Origin: a virus
Length of the DNA stretch: 27,079 nt
Virus record (IMG/VR): IMGVR_UViG_3300037963_001253
Coordinates: 84,629 to 111,707 of that record
Strand: one strand, 5' to 3'
Part shown: one piece after another, positions 14,441 to 20,804 of the stretch
Position numbering within the stretch: position 1 is the first letter of the stretch
Layout of the letters: each line of letters begins with the position of its first letter
Translations under genes and position numbers: made by a program
Notes under the pieces: model-generated
What the model was told of the DNA's origin: nothing
The model's input: the letters and a program-made list of their open reading frames with translations, nothing else
The model's database searches: none

Positions 14441-14635
14441 TTACTTTTTACCAGCTCTACGTTTTCTACATTTAGCTATGGCACCAGAGGCATAAGCAGA
14501 AGGAAATACCTTATACCTAGCCTTCACTTGATGATAACAAGCGTCATGGTTAGGTTTAGAAGACTTTCCCTTCTTAGCCTTAGCTACCTTTTTACGTACT
14601 TTCCCTCCTACTCTAGATTTCCGTTTAACAGCCAT
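14441..14635 (-). CDS. Basic protein with YKVFPSAYASGA motif
   Basis: The 64-residue protein has a Lys/Arg-rich N-terminus (residues 1-27) and the motif CYHQVKARYKVFPSAYASGA followed by IAKCRK. The motif KVKxRYKVxPSAYASGAxxKCRK recurs in small proteins of cyanophages, pelagiphages and nucleocytoplasmic large DNA viruses, usually attached to basic regions. It is the first gene of the five-gene basic block, followed by a 4-base gap. The conserved Cys pair might be structural. It probably acts with its neighbours on DNA. Confidence 0.78.
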   Translation of the reverse strand: MAVKRKSRVGGKVRKKVAKAKKGKSSKPNHDACYHQVKARYKVFPSAYASGAIAKCRKRRAGKK

Positions 14636-14647
14636 ATGTGATTGTGT

Positions 14648-14917
14648 TTATTCCACAGCCTTCAGTGGTTGTGGTTGTGTTGGGGGTTCTGGGGCTTCAA
14701 CAATTACGCCACCTTCAACTCCCTCTTTCATTATTTTCTCGATTACATCATTAGTTTGCATCATGAGGTTAAATTTACTAGCCTCTTCTGTTGCTAAGTA
14801 TGATCTCACCATGTTTAGTATAAGACCAAACTCTTGTCCTGAAATTTCAAATTTATCCTCTGGTTTCCAGGTGTACCTTCCTTGAGGATTATAGATTGGT
14901 TTATTATCTTCTGCCAT
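14648..14917 (-). CDS. Hypothetical phage protein, 89 residues
   Basis: The acidic 89-residue protein is unlike the basic proteins that follow it. It begins MAEDNKPIYNPQGRYTWKPE, continues with a helical FEISGQEFGLILNMVRSYLA segment (about residues 23-42), and ends in a Pro-rich tail (EAPEPPTQPQP). Small phage proteins with this kind of opening are widespread, but I know no function. It is the first gene after the promoter at 14947-14978 and probably shares a transcript with the basic genes. It could be an assembly or structural accessory. Confidence 0.75.
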   Translation of the reverse strand: MAEDNKPIYNPQGRYTWKPEDKFEISGQEFGLILNMVRSYLATEEASKFNLMMQTNDVIEKIMKEGVEGGVIVEAPEPPTQPQPLKAVE

Positions 14918-14946
14918 TGTATTTAATTTAAGCGTTAATATAGAAA

Positions 14947-14978
14947 CAAATGTAATATATTTTTAGTCATCAAGCAAA
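14947..14978 (-). promoter_or_regulatory. Bacteroidota-type promoter for the basic-protein operon
   Basis: On the minus strand, TTTG (14978-14975) is followed after exactly 20 bases by TACATTTG (14954-14947), a full match to the Bacteroidota -33/-7 consensus. It overlaps the last codons of the 96-residue gene and would start transcription near 14940, about 20 bases before the ATG at 14917. Confidence 0.65.
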
Positions 14979-15253
14979 TTTATTCTAAAAACTATAGAAC
15001 CTGAGGTCTTAATACTTTTAGATAAATCTAACTTTATACCAAATACATTATGTAGTTTCAATATTTCTTGTAATAACATCTCTGCATACTTAGGCATGCT
15101 AGGAGCTAGTCTAAATATGTAGGAGTCAGAACTCTTAGTAATTTGCATACTAGAGTGTTCATCAATGGAGTCTATGAGTCCTTCCAAGTGAGCAAAATAA
15201 GTCATTTCATTCTCACGCAATACTTCAGGAAAGAATTTTCTTTGTATCTCCAT
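14963..15253 (-). CDS. Hypothetical phage protein, 96 residues
   Basis: The 96-residue protein is unrecognised. It looks like a small alpha/beta domain: helical N-terminal half (residues 8-32), strand MQITKSSDSYIFRLAP (37-52), helix YAEMLLQEILKLHN (about 56-69), then two strands to the end. A small structural or assembly protein is possible. Its 3' end contains the promoter of the next gene. The leader holds a GC-rich stem-loop at 15268-15292. Confidence 0.72.
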   Translation of the reverse strand: MEIQRKFFPEVLRENEMTYFAHLEGLIDSIDEHSSMQITKSSDSYIFRLAPSMPKYAEMLLQEILKLHNVFGIKLDLSKSIKTSGSIVFRINLLDD

Positions 15254-15267
15254 GATTTATTATATAT

Positions 15268-15292
15268 ACCCAGGGACACTAGGCCCCTGAGT
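15268..15292 (-). promoter_or_regulatory. Stem-loop in the leader of the 96-residue gene
   Basis: Read on the minus strand, ACTCAGGG and CCCTGGGT pair over 8 positions (one G-U) around a 9-base loop, between two minus-strand genes. On the plus strand the wobble becomes a mismatch, so it is better as minus-strand RNA. It is followed by A/T-mixed bases rather than a T-run, so it is a weak terminator at most, or a processing or translation-control hairpin. Confidence 0.4.
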
Positions 15293-15311
15293 TATATAGT
15301 TTGTAATTAGA

Positions 15312-15764
15312 TTACGGACATGCGTTCACTGCGAGTACAGATCCATCTAATGCAAGTTGAGCATTCCAGAATGTTCCATTAGCTATGCTAACTTTGTGAT
15401 ATAATGTATCACCATCTACTGGGTTGTTACCACCTGCATCATTGTATAGTACATCTCCTACAGATACCACTGCTACATTCGCTTGTTCGATGAATGCTGC
15501 TGTATCTATAGTTTCGCTACAAGCATCTGCTGCATCACCTGCTTCAGAATAGTTACAAGCTGGTAAAGGTGCTGCTGTTGTTGTGCTAGTTGAAGTTGTA
15601 CTAGTGGTAGGGTAACAACACTCATATGTAATATTTTGTGGTAGTTCCTTCCAGTTTCCATTTTTTGGTATCTTACGTCTTAAGACGAGAGAACCAGCTA
15701 CTACACGACCAGATGCATCATATCTGACGTAAGCCTTCAACGGTCTTTTGTTAATGCTTCCCAT
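15312..15764 (-). CDS. Virion-type protein with Thr/Ser-rich hinge
   Basis: The 150-residue protein has three parts: an N-terminal beta domain (residues 1-48, RPLKAYVRYDASGRVVAGSL and onwards), a Thr/Ser hinge after CCYP (TTSTTSTSTTTAAP, about 53-66), and a C-terminal domain (about 67-150) rich in Asp, Ala and Val and ending VNACP. Hinges of this kind join modules in surface-exposed phage structural proteins, and I have seen similar pieces in Bacteroidota phages. It has no signal peptide. It may be a decoration, neck or fibre-linked protein, and the Thr/Ser run is a possible site of O-glycosylation. Two other minus-strand genes here share this hinge type. Confidence 0.75.
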   Translation of the reverse strand: MGSINKRPLKAYVRYDASGRVVAGSLVLRRKIPKNGNWKELPQNITYECCYPTTSTTSTSTTTAAPLPACNYSEAGDAADACSETIDTAAFIEQANVAVVSVGDVLYNDAGGNNPVDGDTLYHKVSIANGTFWNAQLALDGSVLAVNACP

Positions 15765-15784
15765 TTTATTTAAGTTTTAAAGGG

Positions 15785-16804
15785 TTAGTAATTAAGTTTA
15801 TATTTATTATGTAAATCCTTGAGCTTTTTAGCATAGTAACCAGTACAATGCTTCATGCTCACTTCGTTGTTTAAAACAACGTCTAGGTGTGGATCTTTGA
15901 AAGGATCTGCACCTGCATGGTATTTACCTTTATAGAAACAAGGATATCCTCCTTGCTCTGTAGCGACAATACCTGCATTGTGATAGATAGGATGGGTTTC
16001 TAATTTAGTCACAGGATCTGGACCCCATGAAAATCCCATCTCTGGTATCACTTTAGTTTCTTTTTCCCTCACCCACAGATTCCATAACACAGCCCACATA
16101 TCTGCACACCATGATTGGAATCCATCATTTTCACTCTTGAAGAACTCTCTGTTTATTTTTTGAAGATAAGTTCTAACAAGTATACAGTCATTCATCACTT
16201 TACTCCAGAAAGATGCATCTATATTCTTAAGTAGATATTGTGCACCACCAGAGTGATCGTTGTTAGCTTCAGCAACTTCTCTGCTTATGCCAACCACACT
16301 TGCTATCTCAGCTAGTACATCTCTAGTTTTATATTGTTCTAACTTTTCTGGTAGAACTTGATGAACCTTGCTATCAAAATAGCTAGCGTTGATATAACTG
16401 TTTGTGTCGGATAGATAACATACATCATCTTCAATGTAGTCATCTATATTAAATTTGTCTGTCCATAAAATGTCAGAGTCACAATAGAATATAGCGTGAT
16501 CTTTCATCTCTGGATGCTCAGACCAGTATCTCCATAACAACCAAGGTCTCATTATTGGTATGTATATAGATATAAGATTGGTAAGTTCTCCTTCTTTATC
16601 TTTGTAGAAGTTCCATTCAGCTTCTGGATAGAGATCTACAACTTGTTGCCACTTAGTATTAAACTCTCTCTTCTGGGGTGTGTAAATAAGAATGATTGCA
16701 TCCTTAGATTTTCCTTGTTCCCTTAAACTTTCGAGCCACATGTGCACTTGCCATGTGTAATAAGTGTCGTCTGGTTGAGCACAGACATATTTCAGTTCTT
16801 TCAT
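15785..16804 (-). CDS. Putative GT-A glycosyltransferase, 339 residues
   Basis: This protein has a GT-A-like plan: an N-terminal strand (LKYVCAQPDD) and helix, AIILIYTP (36-43), then AIFYCDSDILWTD with the D109-S-D111 metal motif, and a long C-terminal part with THPIYHNAGI near residue 280. This His-containing segment after the DxD core is seen in phage glycosyltransferase-like proteins. It has no membrane segment or signal peptide. It sits on the minus strand among virion-type genes, away from the plus-strand transferases, and so may be expressed late. Substrates are unknown; modification of virion proteins with Thr-rich hinges next door is an attractive guess. Confidence 0.75.
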   Translation of the reverse strand: MKELKYVCAQPDDTYYTWQVHMWLESLREQGKSKDAIILIYTPQKREFNTKWQQVVDLYPEAEWNFYKDKEGELTNLISIYIPIMRPWLLWRYWSEHPEMKDHAIFYCDSDILWTDKFNIDDYIEDDVCYLSDTNSYINASYFDSKVHQVLPEKLEQYKTRDVLAEIASVVGISREVAEANNDHSGGAQYLLKNIDASFWSKVMNDCILVRTYLQKINREFFKSENDGFQSWCADMWAVLWNLWVREKETKVIPEMGFSWGPDPVTKLETHPIYHNAGIVATEQGGYPCFYKGKYHAGADPFKDPHLDVVLNNEVSMKHCTGYYAKKLKDLHNKYKLNY

Positions 16805-16830
16805 TATGTAGTTATTGGTTTTAAATTATC

Positions 16831-16971
16831 TTACGGTGATGTAGTAGTAGTTGTTGTAGTACTACAGTTACATTTGTGAGTTACTTGAATCAATCTTTCA
16901 AGTTGCTTAGAGATTCTCCAAAGCATTTGATCTGTGTAACCCGAGTTGACCGGTCTAGGTGGAATTGCCAT
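16831..16971 (-). CDS. 46-residue Thr-tailed protein
   Basis: A short frame runs from ATG (16971) to TAA (16831-16833). Its product begins with a Pro-rich start (MAIPPRPVNSGYTD), continues with an amphipathic helix (QMLWRISKQLERLIQVTH, about residues 15-32) and ends with CNCSTTTTTTTSP. A Bacteroidota-type promoter lies just upstream at 16988-17019. The Thr run resembles the hinge in the 150-residue protein and in the fibre protein, but here the chain stops at once after it. It may be a small multimeric virion protein or the surviving N-terminal piece of a larger hinged protein. Confidence 0.62.
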   Translation of the reverse strand: MAIPPRPVNSGYTDQMLWRISKQLERLIQVTHKCNCSTTTTTTTSP

Positions 16972-16987
16972 GATATTACGTTTTTAA

Positions 16988-17019
16988 CAAATTTATTAAT
17001 ATTTTATTTATTATTTCAA
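16988..17019 (-). promoter_or_regulatory. Bacteroidota-type promoter for the 46-residue gene
   Basis: On the minus strand, TTG (17019-17017) and TAAATTTG (16995-16988) are 21 bases apart, matching the TTG/TAnnTTTG consensus. The start codon at 16971 is 16 bases after the -7 box. The surrounding 16972-17049 gap is otherwise very A/T-rich with no other signal. Confidence 0.5.
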
Positions 17020-17049
17020 TTTATCATCAAATTAAAATAATCATTCTGA

Positions 17050-17517
17050 TTAGAATATCTTATATCTAATTACAATACCATAACCACCTGGATTATCCGG
17101 TTGAACAAAAACTCTAGCACCTACATCTATTTTAGATAGACCCACGGTGACTTCTCCAAATAATATTGGGTTGGTAAGTGTAATTTGGTGCGTTTGAACA
17201 CCTATGTAGCCTCCAAAGTTTAACTTCTTTTTAGCATCAATGATGTCCTCCTGCGTTGATATGTATTCTTTCTGAGACGCAATGATATCATCTTTGGTCT
17301 TCAGCTGTGAGATAAAACTAATCTCCTTCTGTTCAAAGAGATTTATTCTATCCTCTAGTTCTTTAGTTATTAGTTTTAGGTTGTCGTATTGGATGAGATC
17401 CTTTACTACTAGTCTAGCCTGTTCTTCAGTTAGGATTACTACTGGTTGGATATCTGTCTGTGAAAAACTCTTGAAGCTCACTAACAGGCATAGAATCAAC
17501 CACTTTAAGTTGAACAT
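17050..17517 (-). CDS. Spanin-like partner: signal peptide, coiled coil, beta tail
   Basis: The 155-residue protein has an N-terminal signal-type helix (WLILCLLVSFKSFSQ, cleavage probably near residue 19-20), a coiled-coil region (about 28-95, with ILTEEQARLVVKDLIQYD then Glu/Lys heptads), and a C-terminal beta segment (about 98-155) ending GYGIVIRYKIF. It overlaps the upstream gene by 92 bases in another frame, the gene-in-gene style of Rz/Rz1 spanins. It lacks a lipobox Cys at the cleavage point, unlike Rz1. The alternating strand pattern and final Phe suggest outer-membrane contact. Its place next to the putative endolysin supports a role in outer-membrane disruption. Probable but unproven. 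Confidence 0.6.
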   Translation of the reverse strand: MFNLKWLILCLLVSFKSFSQTDIQPVVILTEEQARLVVKDLIQYDNLKLITKELEDRINLFEQKEISFISQLKTKDDIIASQKEYISTQEDIIDAKKKLNFGGYIGVQTHQITLTNPILFGEVTVGLSKIDVGARVFVQPDNPGGYGIVIRYKIF

Positions 17518-17761
17518 ATTCTTTTTCTTTTATGGTTTTTATCTTTTCTACTACCTTCACATCTGCATTCGACAAGCTGTCTATCTTTATTCTAAGTAGT
17601 TCGTCTTTCTTCTCGTAAATTTTTATCTGCTCGTTTATCTCTTGCAGCTTTTCTTCATACAAAGAGATCTCTCTCTGTGACTGTAAGTTAAGAAAGATGA
17701 GAACAACTATGATAAGTAAACCAAACCATTGGTTCTTTAAAAAATTCAGTACTTTTATCAT
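17426..17761 (-). CDS. Inner-membrane spanin-like (Rz-like) coiled-coil protein
   Basis: The 111-residue protein has an N-terminal membrane helix (WFGLLIIVVLIFLNL, about residues 12-26) and a long coiled coil (about 28-80), then a polar C-terminus ending in DRYPTSSNPN. This N-in, C-out topology with a periplasmic coiled coil is that of Rz-type i-spanins. Its 3' part contains the out-of-frame start of the next gene, and its start overlaps the stop of the putative endolysin gene as ATGA. The set fits a lysis cassette: endolysin, then the spanin pair. Sequence identity to lambda Rz is not expected; the call rests on architecture and context. Confidence 0.65.
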   Translation of the reverse strand: MIKVLNFLKNQWFGLLIIVVLIFLNLQSQREISLYEEKLQEINEQIKIYEKKDELLRIKIDSLSNADVKVVEKIKTIKEKEYVQLKVVDSMPVSELQEFFTDRYPTSSNPN

Positions 17762-18369
17762 ACTATATCGTTTGACTCTATTAGAGTGTAGGTGAATTTG
17801 TTACCCCATATAGCAGCTGCTTTTTTGCAGATACCTAGGAACTCATGCCAATCGTCATTATCAGCAATCACCTGACAGCCTGCAGACCATTTGTCTACAC
17901 GCCATGATTTGCCACCTTTCTTAGCTGTGGCTCTGTGTATATTTATACCGAAGATACCTTCGTGTACATTATCATCATTAAGATCGTACACATTGTCTTT
18001 GTTCTTATCCCTGTACACTTTGACAGGAGCTCTTTGACAAAGGGCATCATATTTTCCTTGGTGCTTTCGGATTTTATAAGCACCTCTGTATTGTCCGGGC
18101 TTGAGAATAGCCACTCCTTTTTCGTTAAGGAGGTTACCCACCCAGTGTGTGCCTGGATCTGTTGTACATTTATAGCAGTGGAACTTCCACTCACCATCTA
18201 CTTTGTAGGACACTGTGATGCAATCATCAAAAGCATTTGTCACTCTGTTCTTTGTTTCAGAGTTTCTCACGCCCACTATGTTCACATCATAATCACCATC
18301 ACCTGCGAAGTATTTATAGCCTTTTACAGCCAATGCTTCTTCTATTTGTTCTCGGGAGTAACAAGACAT
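17758..18369 (-). CDS. Putative endolysin with YkuD-like HX16SxGC motif
   Basis: The 203-residue protein has an N-terminal domain (1-85) and a C-terminal region containing INIHRAT (H145) and DKWSAGCQVI (S162, G164, C165). The H-(16)-SxGC spacing is that of L,D-transpeptidase-like YkuD catalytic domains, where Cys is the nucleophile and His the base. Such enzymes act on peptidoglycan peptides. In a phage lysis cassette the likely role is cleavage of cross-links, that is, an endolysin rather than a cross-linker. It has no signal peptide, so release through a holin is expected; a holin-like gene lies 21 bases upstream. A segment with DKNKDNVYDLNDDN (about 121-134) may bind calcium. Its stop overlaps the spanin gene start. 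Confidence 0.72.
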   Translation of the reverse strand: MSCYSREQIEEALAVKGYKYFAGDGDYDVNIVGVRNSETKNRVTNAFDDCITVSYKVDGEWKFHCYKCTTDPGTHWVGNLLNEKGVAILKPGQYRGAYKIRKHQGKYDALCQRAPVKVYRDKNKDNVYDLNDDNVHEGIFGINIHRATAKKGGKSWRVDKWSAGCQVIADNDDWHEFLGICKKAAAIWGNKFTYTLIESNDIV

Positions 18370-18390
18370 AGTTACAATATAATTAATTTA

Positions 18391-18615
18391 TTACTTATTG
18401 CCAAATGTTTTTTCCAAACCAGCAATACCAAAGCAGCCTAGCGTAACGATAACAAAGGAGTCATAAACGAATTCATTTATAACGAGGTCTTTGCCAATCA
18501 CACCACTGACTAGGTCAGCTATCATCACTATACACATAATGAGGAACGAGATAAATCCTACAATAGACTTCTCGTTCCAATCATTATCGTCTTTAAAAAT
18601 ATTCTTCCAGCTCAT
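18391..18615 (-). CDS. Holin-like protein with two membrane segments
   Basis: The 74-residue protein has a charged N-terminus (residues 1-15), two hydrophobic helices (about 18-38, FISFLIMCIVMIADLVSG, and 50-66, DSFVIVTLGCFGIAGLE) and a short charged tail. Size and topology fit a class II holin, which forms membrane lesions and releases the endolysin. It lies immediately before the putative endolysin gene (21-base gap) and immediately after the CDGSH-like microprotein (TAAAATG junction). A second small membrane protein is encoded one gene upstream, which may be the antiholin or a second holin. Function inferred from topology and context. Confidence 0.7.
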   Translation of the reverse strand: MSWKNIFKDDNDWNEKSIVGFISFLIMCIVMIADLVSGVIGKDLVINEFVYDSFVIVTLGCFGIAGLEKTFGNK

Positions 18616-18616
18616 T

Positions 18617-18697
18617 TTAGCAAGCTGTTAAGTGTGAACCATCACAAAGCCCTTCAGCATTCATGGTGTGTCCACATGTACAAGGTTTACCTTTCAT
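18617..18697 (-). CDS. 26-residue CDGSH-like microprotein
   Basis: This tiny gene starts with ATG 18697, overlapping the previous stop as ATGA, and its TAA is one base from the next ATG. The product is Cys-rich: CTCGHT, four residues, then GLCDGSH. This resembles the CDGSH iron-sulfur motif C-x-C-x2-(S/T)-x3-P-x-C-D-G-(S/A/T)-H, with one extra residue between the Cys pair and CDGSH and no Pro. In CDGSH proteins three Cys and one His bind a 2Fe-2S cluster. The protein is shorter than the usual domain (about 40 residues) and would have to be a minimal or dimeric binder of iron-sulfur or zinc. Its packed position argues strongly that it is translated. Confidence 0.68.
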   Translation of the reverse strand: MKGKPCTCGHTMNAEGLCDGSHLTAC

Positions 18698-18888
18698 AAT
18701 TTACTTTTTATTGCGGACTTTGCTAAGTCCCAGTTTTTATGGATAAAAATTCCGAAGCAAACGCCAGCCCATATTTTAAGGCCAAATATCCAGAGACCAA
18801 TACCAACCCCAAGGCCAGCTGCTCCTTCAATACCGTTTCCAACGATCCAGTTTTTAATTAGTTTTAAAACACTTTTTACTTTATTCAT
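18694..18888 (-). CDS. Small Gly-rich membrane protein (possible second holin or antiholin)
   Basis: The 64-residue protein has a basic start (MNKVKSVLKLIKN), a Gly-rich hydrophobic stretch (about residues 19-48, with AAGLGVGIGLWIFGLKIWAG) and a basic tail. One long or two short membrane helices could form. Its stop overlaps the CDGSH-like start by ATGA. Small Gly-rich membrane proteins next to a holin are sometimes second holins or antiholins; that is inference only. Confidence 0.65.
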   Translation of the reverse strand: MNKVKSVLKLIKNWIVGNGIEGAAGLGVGIGLWIFGLKIWAGVCFGIFIHKNWDLAKSAIKSKL

Positions 18889-18903
18889 AATTATATATTT
18901 AGG

Positions 18904-19302
18904 TTAAAATTGACTAGCCTTTTTTAGCTCTTCAATATCCTCTACTAGTTCTTCTAGTGTAACAGGACATTCTAGATCTAGGCCAGCTTTATACTCTAGT
19001 TCCTTATATCCATCTTTGAATACTATTATCGTAGGAACCATACGTATTCTATACTTTTTCTTTATTCCAGGTGCTTCAGCTAAGTTGATACGATGGTATT
19101 TCACTCCTTCCAGCTTTTTCCAATCCTGAAATGCATTATCTTTGTTGAACTCAGCCCATACTTCTATGACTACAAGACTTTCATTCTCACCGAATGCAGA
19201 TGTGCCACTTATAGCATTGTCAAACTCAGACTCTGAGATAAAATTTTGAGACAATAAACTTAGTGGTAGACTTAGTATAAGTATGAGGAGAAGATTCTTC
19301 AT
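18904..19302 (-). CDS. Exported thioredoxin-fold protein without CxxC
   Basis: The 132-residue protein has a signal peptide (KNLLLILILSLPLSLLS, cleavage near residue 19), then a thioredoxin fold: LVVIEVWAEFNKDNAF (about 43-58), where Trp-Ala is kept but the usual CGPC is replaced by residues with no Cys, VKYHRINLAEAPGIKKKY (68-85), and MVPTIIVFKDG, keeping the cis-Pro strand. The only Cys in the mature part is near residue 112, outside the active site. It is thus predicted redox-inactive, working as a binding or chaperone module in the periplasm. It overlaps the next gene upstream in TAATG manner. Related thioredoxin folds are known in Bacteroidota phages to my recollection, but the role is not known. 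Confidence 0.78.
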   Translation of the reverse strand: MKNLLLILILSLPLSLLSQNFISESEFDNAISGTSAFGENESLVVIEVWAEFNKDNAFQDWKKLEGVKYHRINLAEAPGIKKKYRIRMVPTIIVFKDGYKELEYKAGLDLECPVTLEELVEDIEELKKASQF

Positions 19303-19595
19303 TATCTTCCTTTTGTTAGTTCGTATATTCTTTCCTCCATCTTTTCAAACTTCTCTAATAATAAGTCCACATCCTCTTGTGTCTCCATTATAGTTTGTCT
19401 GACGAGCTCATCCTTGAGTTCATATTCTACTTTTGATATTTCTGGTTCTGGTAGTTCCATAGCTAGTGCTATGTCTGCTTGCAGCACGAAGTACATACTT
19501 GCTAAAGATACTGCTCCCCCTATGATTAGTCCTAGGGTCTTAAGATCGAGTGTTATTTTGGTTTCCTCTCCGATTTGAGGTGCCTGTTTTGCCAT
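19302..19595 (-). CDS. Inner-membrane coiled-coil protein, spanin-like or lysis accessory
   Basis: The 97-residue protein has one membrane helix (about residues 18-40, LKTLGLIIGGAVSLASMYFV) with a cytoplasmic N-terminus, then a Glu-rich coiled coil to the end (about 53-97, DELVRQTIMETQEDVDLLLE). The topology is like an i-spanin or a membrane scaffold. It sits between the outer-membrane barrel gene (2-base gap) and the thioredoxin-fold gene (1-base overlap). It could bridge inner membrane and periplasm with those two partners. No named family is recognised. Confidence 0.72.
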   Translation of the reverse strand: MAKQAPQIGEETKITLDLKTLGLIIGGAVSLASMYFVLQADIALAMELPEPEISKVEYELKDELVRQTIMETQEDVDLLLEKFEKMEERIYELTKGR

Positions 19596-19597
19596 GA

Positions 19598-20788
19598 TTA
19601 ATTAAATGTAAAGTTGAGACCGAAACTAGTTTGATATATTTCACTGTCCCATAACTTTGCATACTCTCCCTCTACGTACACTCCTAGATGTTTTGATAAC
19701 TTCCATCCAGCACTAAGGCCTGCAGAATAGTCATCCCACTGCTCAAACTCAGAGTCTTGTCTTAATCCTCCGAGTCCCCAGTTATTTCTATTACCATAGC
19801 TGAAATCCTCATCACCAGCTACGTATTTATGATAGGGTAGAATCCAGTTAGCATATGCATGTAACCAGAACTTTGACTTGTAGTGATAGAAATCTACACC
19901 CACGATTGGTGCAACTTCAGCAAAAGGATCTAGTAAGTCCCATGCTTCTCTGTTAAACCTATTCATTAAATTAGTAAATACGGTTTGTCTAAATTGTAAA
20001 TCTGTATAAGCTACAATATCTCCCTGTGCGTTTATCCAATACCAATCATACATATCGTTTCCAAGTTCATCTTGAGATTGATAGAATATGTCATCATAAC
20101 CATAAAGGAAGCCAAGAGTATACCATGGGTTCACTGCATCACCAAACTCATTTGTTTCATTTAACCATATCTCAACCGGGTTATACCCATAAGCACGCTC
20201 GTGAGTACGGTAGATTGCACCAGCTGATATACTAAACTTCTCACCAATAGGTAGTCTAGCTCTTAGTTCTGCTGACTTATAGTTTACATTTACCTTTCCT
20301 ACTCCTCTACTTTCTAATTTTACTATATGATAATCACCTGTATGTTTTATAAAGTATCTGTGGTTCTTAAAGTATTCTCCTCTCCAACGTTCTTTTTCAT
20401 AATGTATTTGGTACTCCAATCCAGTGATCGCAGATGATGGTGCAGTGAATGCTAGCTGATTCTCTGTTCCATCATAGTAGTTTTTAGGTTTTCTCTCATA
20501 ATTGAAACGTGCCAGCTTCCTGATTCCAAATCCAATACGATAATCAAACTCAAACTCTGGAGTATTGTTTACCACTTGAGGAACATCATAGAGTCCACCA
20601 TCGGGATTAGTTCTTACAAAGTACACATCGTTAGGAGGTTCAATAGCATTTCTCACATCACCAGCTCCATAGACTGTTCCATATTTTAGGAGGTCTTCAT
20701 ATAGAGATTTAAAAAATCCATCCTTCTCCTGTCCTATTGCGGATACAGAAAACAAGGATAATAGTATAACAAGTATTAATTTTTTCAT
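19598..20788 (-). CDS. Phage-encoded outer-membrane beta-barrel protein
   Basis: The 396-residue protein begins with a signal peptide (KKLILVILLSLFSVSAIGQ, cleavage near residue 20) and continues with many amphipathic strands typical of outer-membrane barrels, aromatic girdles (Trp/Tyr-rich) and a final strand ending FGLNFTFN, close to the C-terminal aromatic BAM signal. It is the first gene of the minus-strand operon and has its own Bacteroidota promoter (20873-20904). No enzyme motif is seen. It might remodel the host outer membrane: masking or blocking the phage receptor (superinfection exclusion), or aiding release. It could also be a porin-like piece captured from a host. The barrel prediction is good; the role is inference. 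Confidence 0.82.
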   Translation of the reverse strand: MKKLILVILLSLFSVSAIGQEKDGFFKSLYEDLLKYGTVYGAGDVRNAIEPPNDVYFVRTNPDGGLYDVPQVVNNTPEFEFDYRIGFGIRKLARFNYERKPKNYYDGTENQLAFTAPSSAITGLEYQIHYEKERWRGEYFKNHRYFIKHTGDYHIVKLESRGVGKVNVNYKSAELRARLPIGEKFSISAGAIYRTHERAYGYNPVEIWLNETNEFGDAVNPWYTLGFLYGYDDIFYQSQDELGNDMYDWYWINAQGDIVAYTDLQFRQTVFTNLMNRFNREAWDLLDPFAEVAPIVGVDFYHYKSKFWLHAYANWILPYHKYVAGDEDFSYGNRNNWGLGGLRQDSEFEQWDDYSAGLSAGWKLSKHLGVYVEGEYAKLWDSEIYQTSFGLNFTFN

Positions 20789-20804
20789 AGGGGTATAGGG
20801 TGCC

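Noticed and set aside
14054-14641. Long plus-strand open frame (195 codons) rich in Phe, Leu and Ser
   Set aside because: It is the antisense shadow of the Lys/Arg-rich genes on the minus strand; AAA/AAG-rich codons read backwards as TTT/CTT keep the frame open. No start context or family match supports it.
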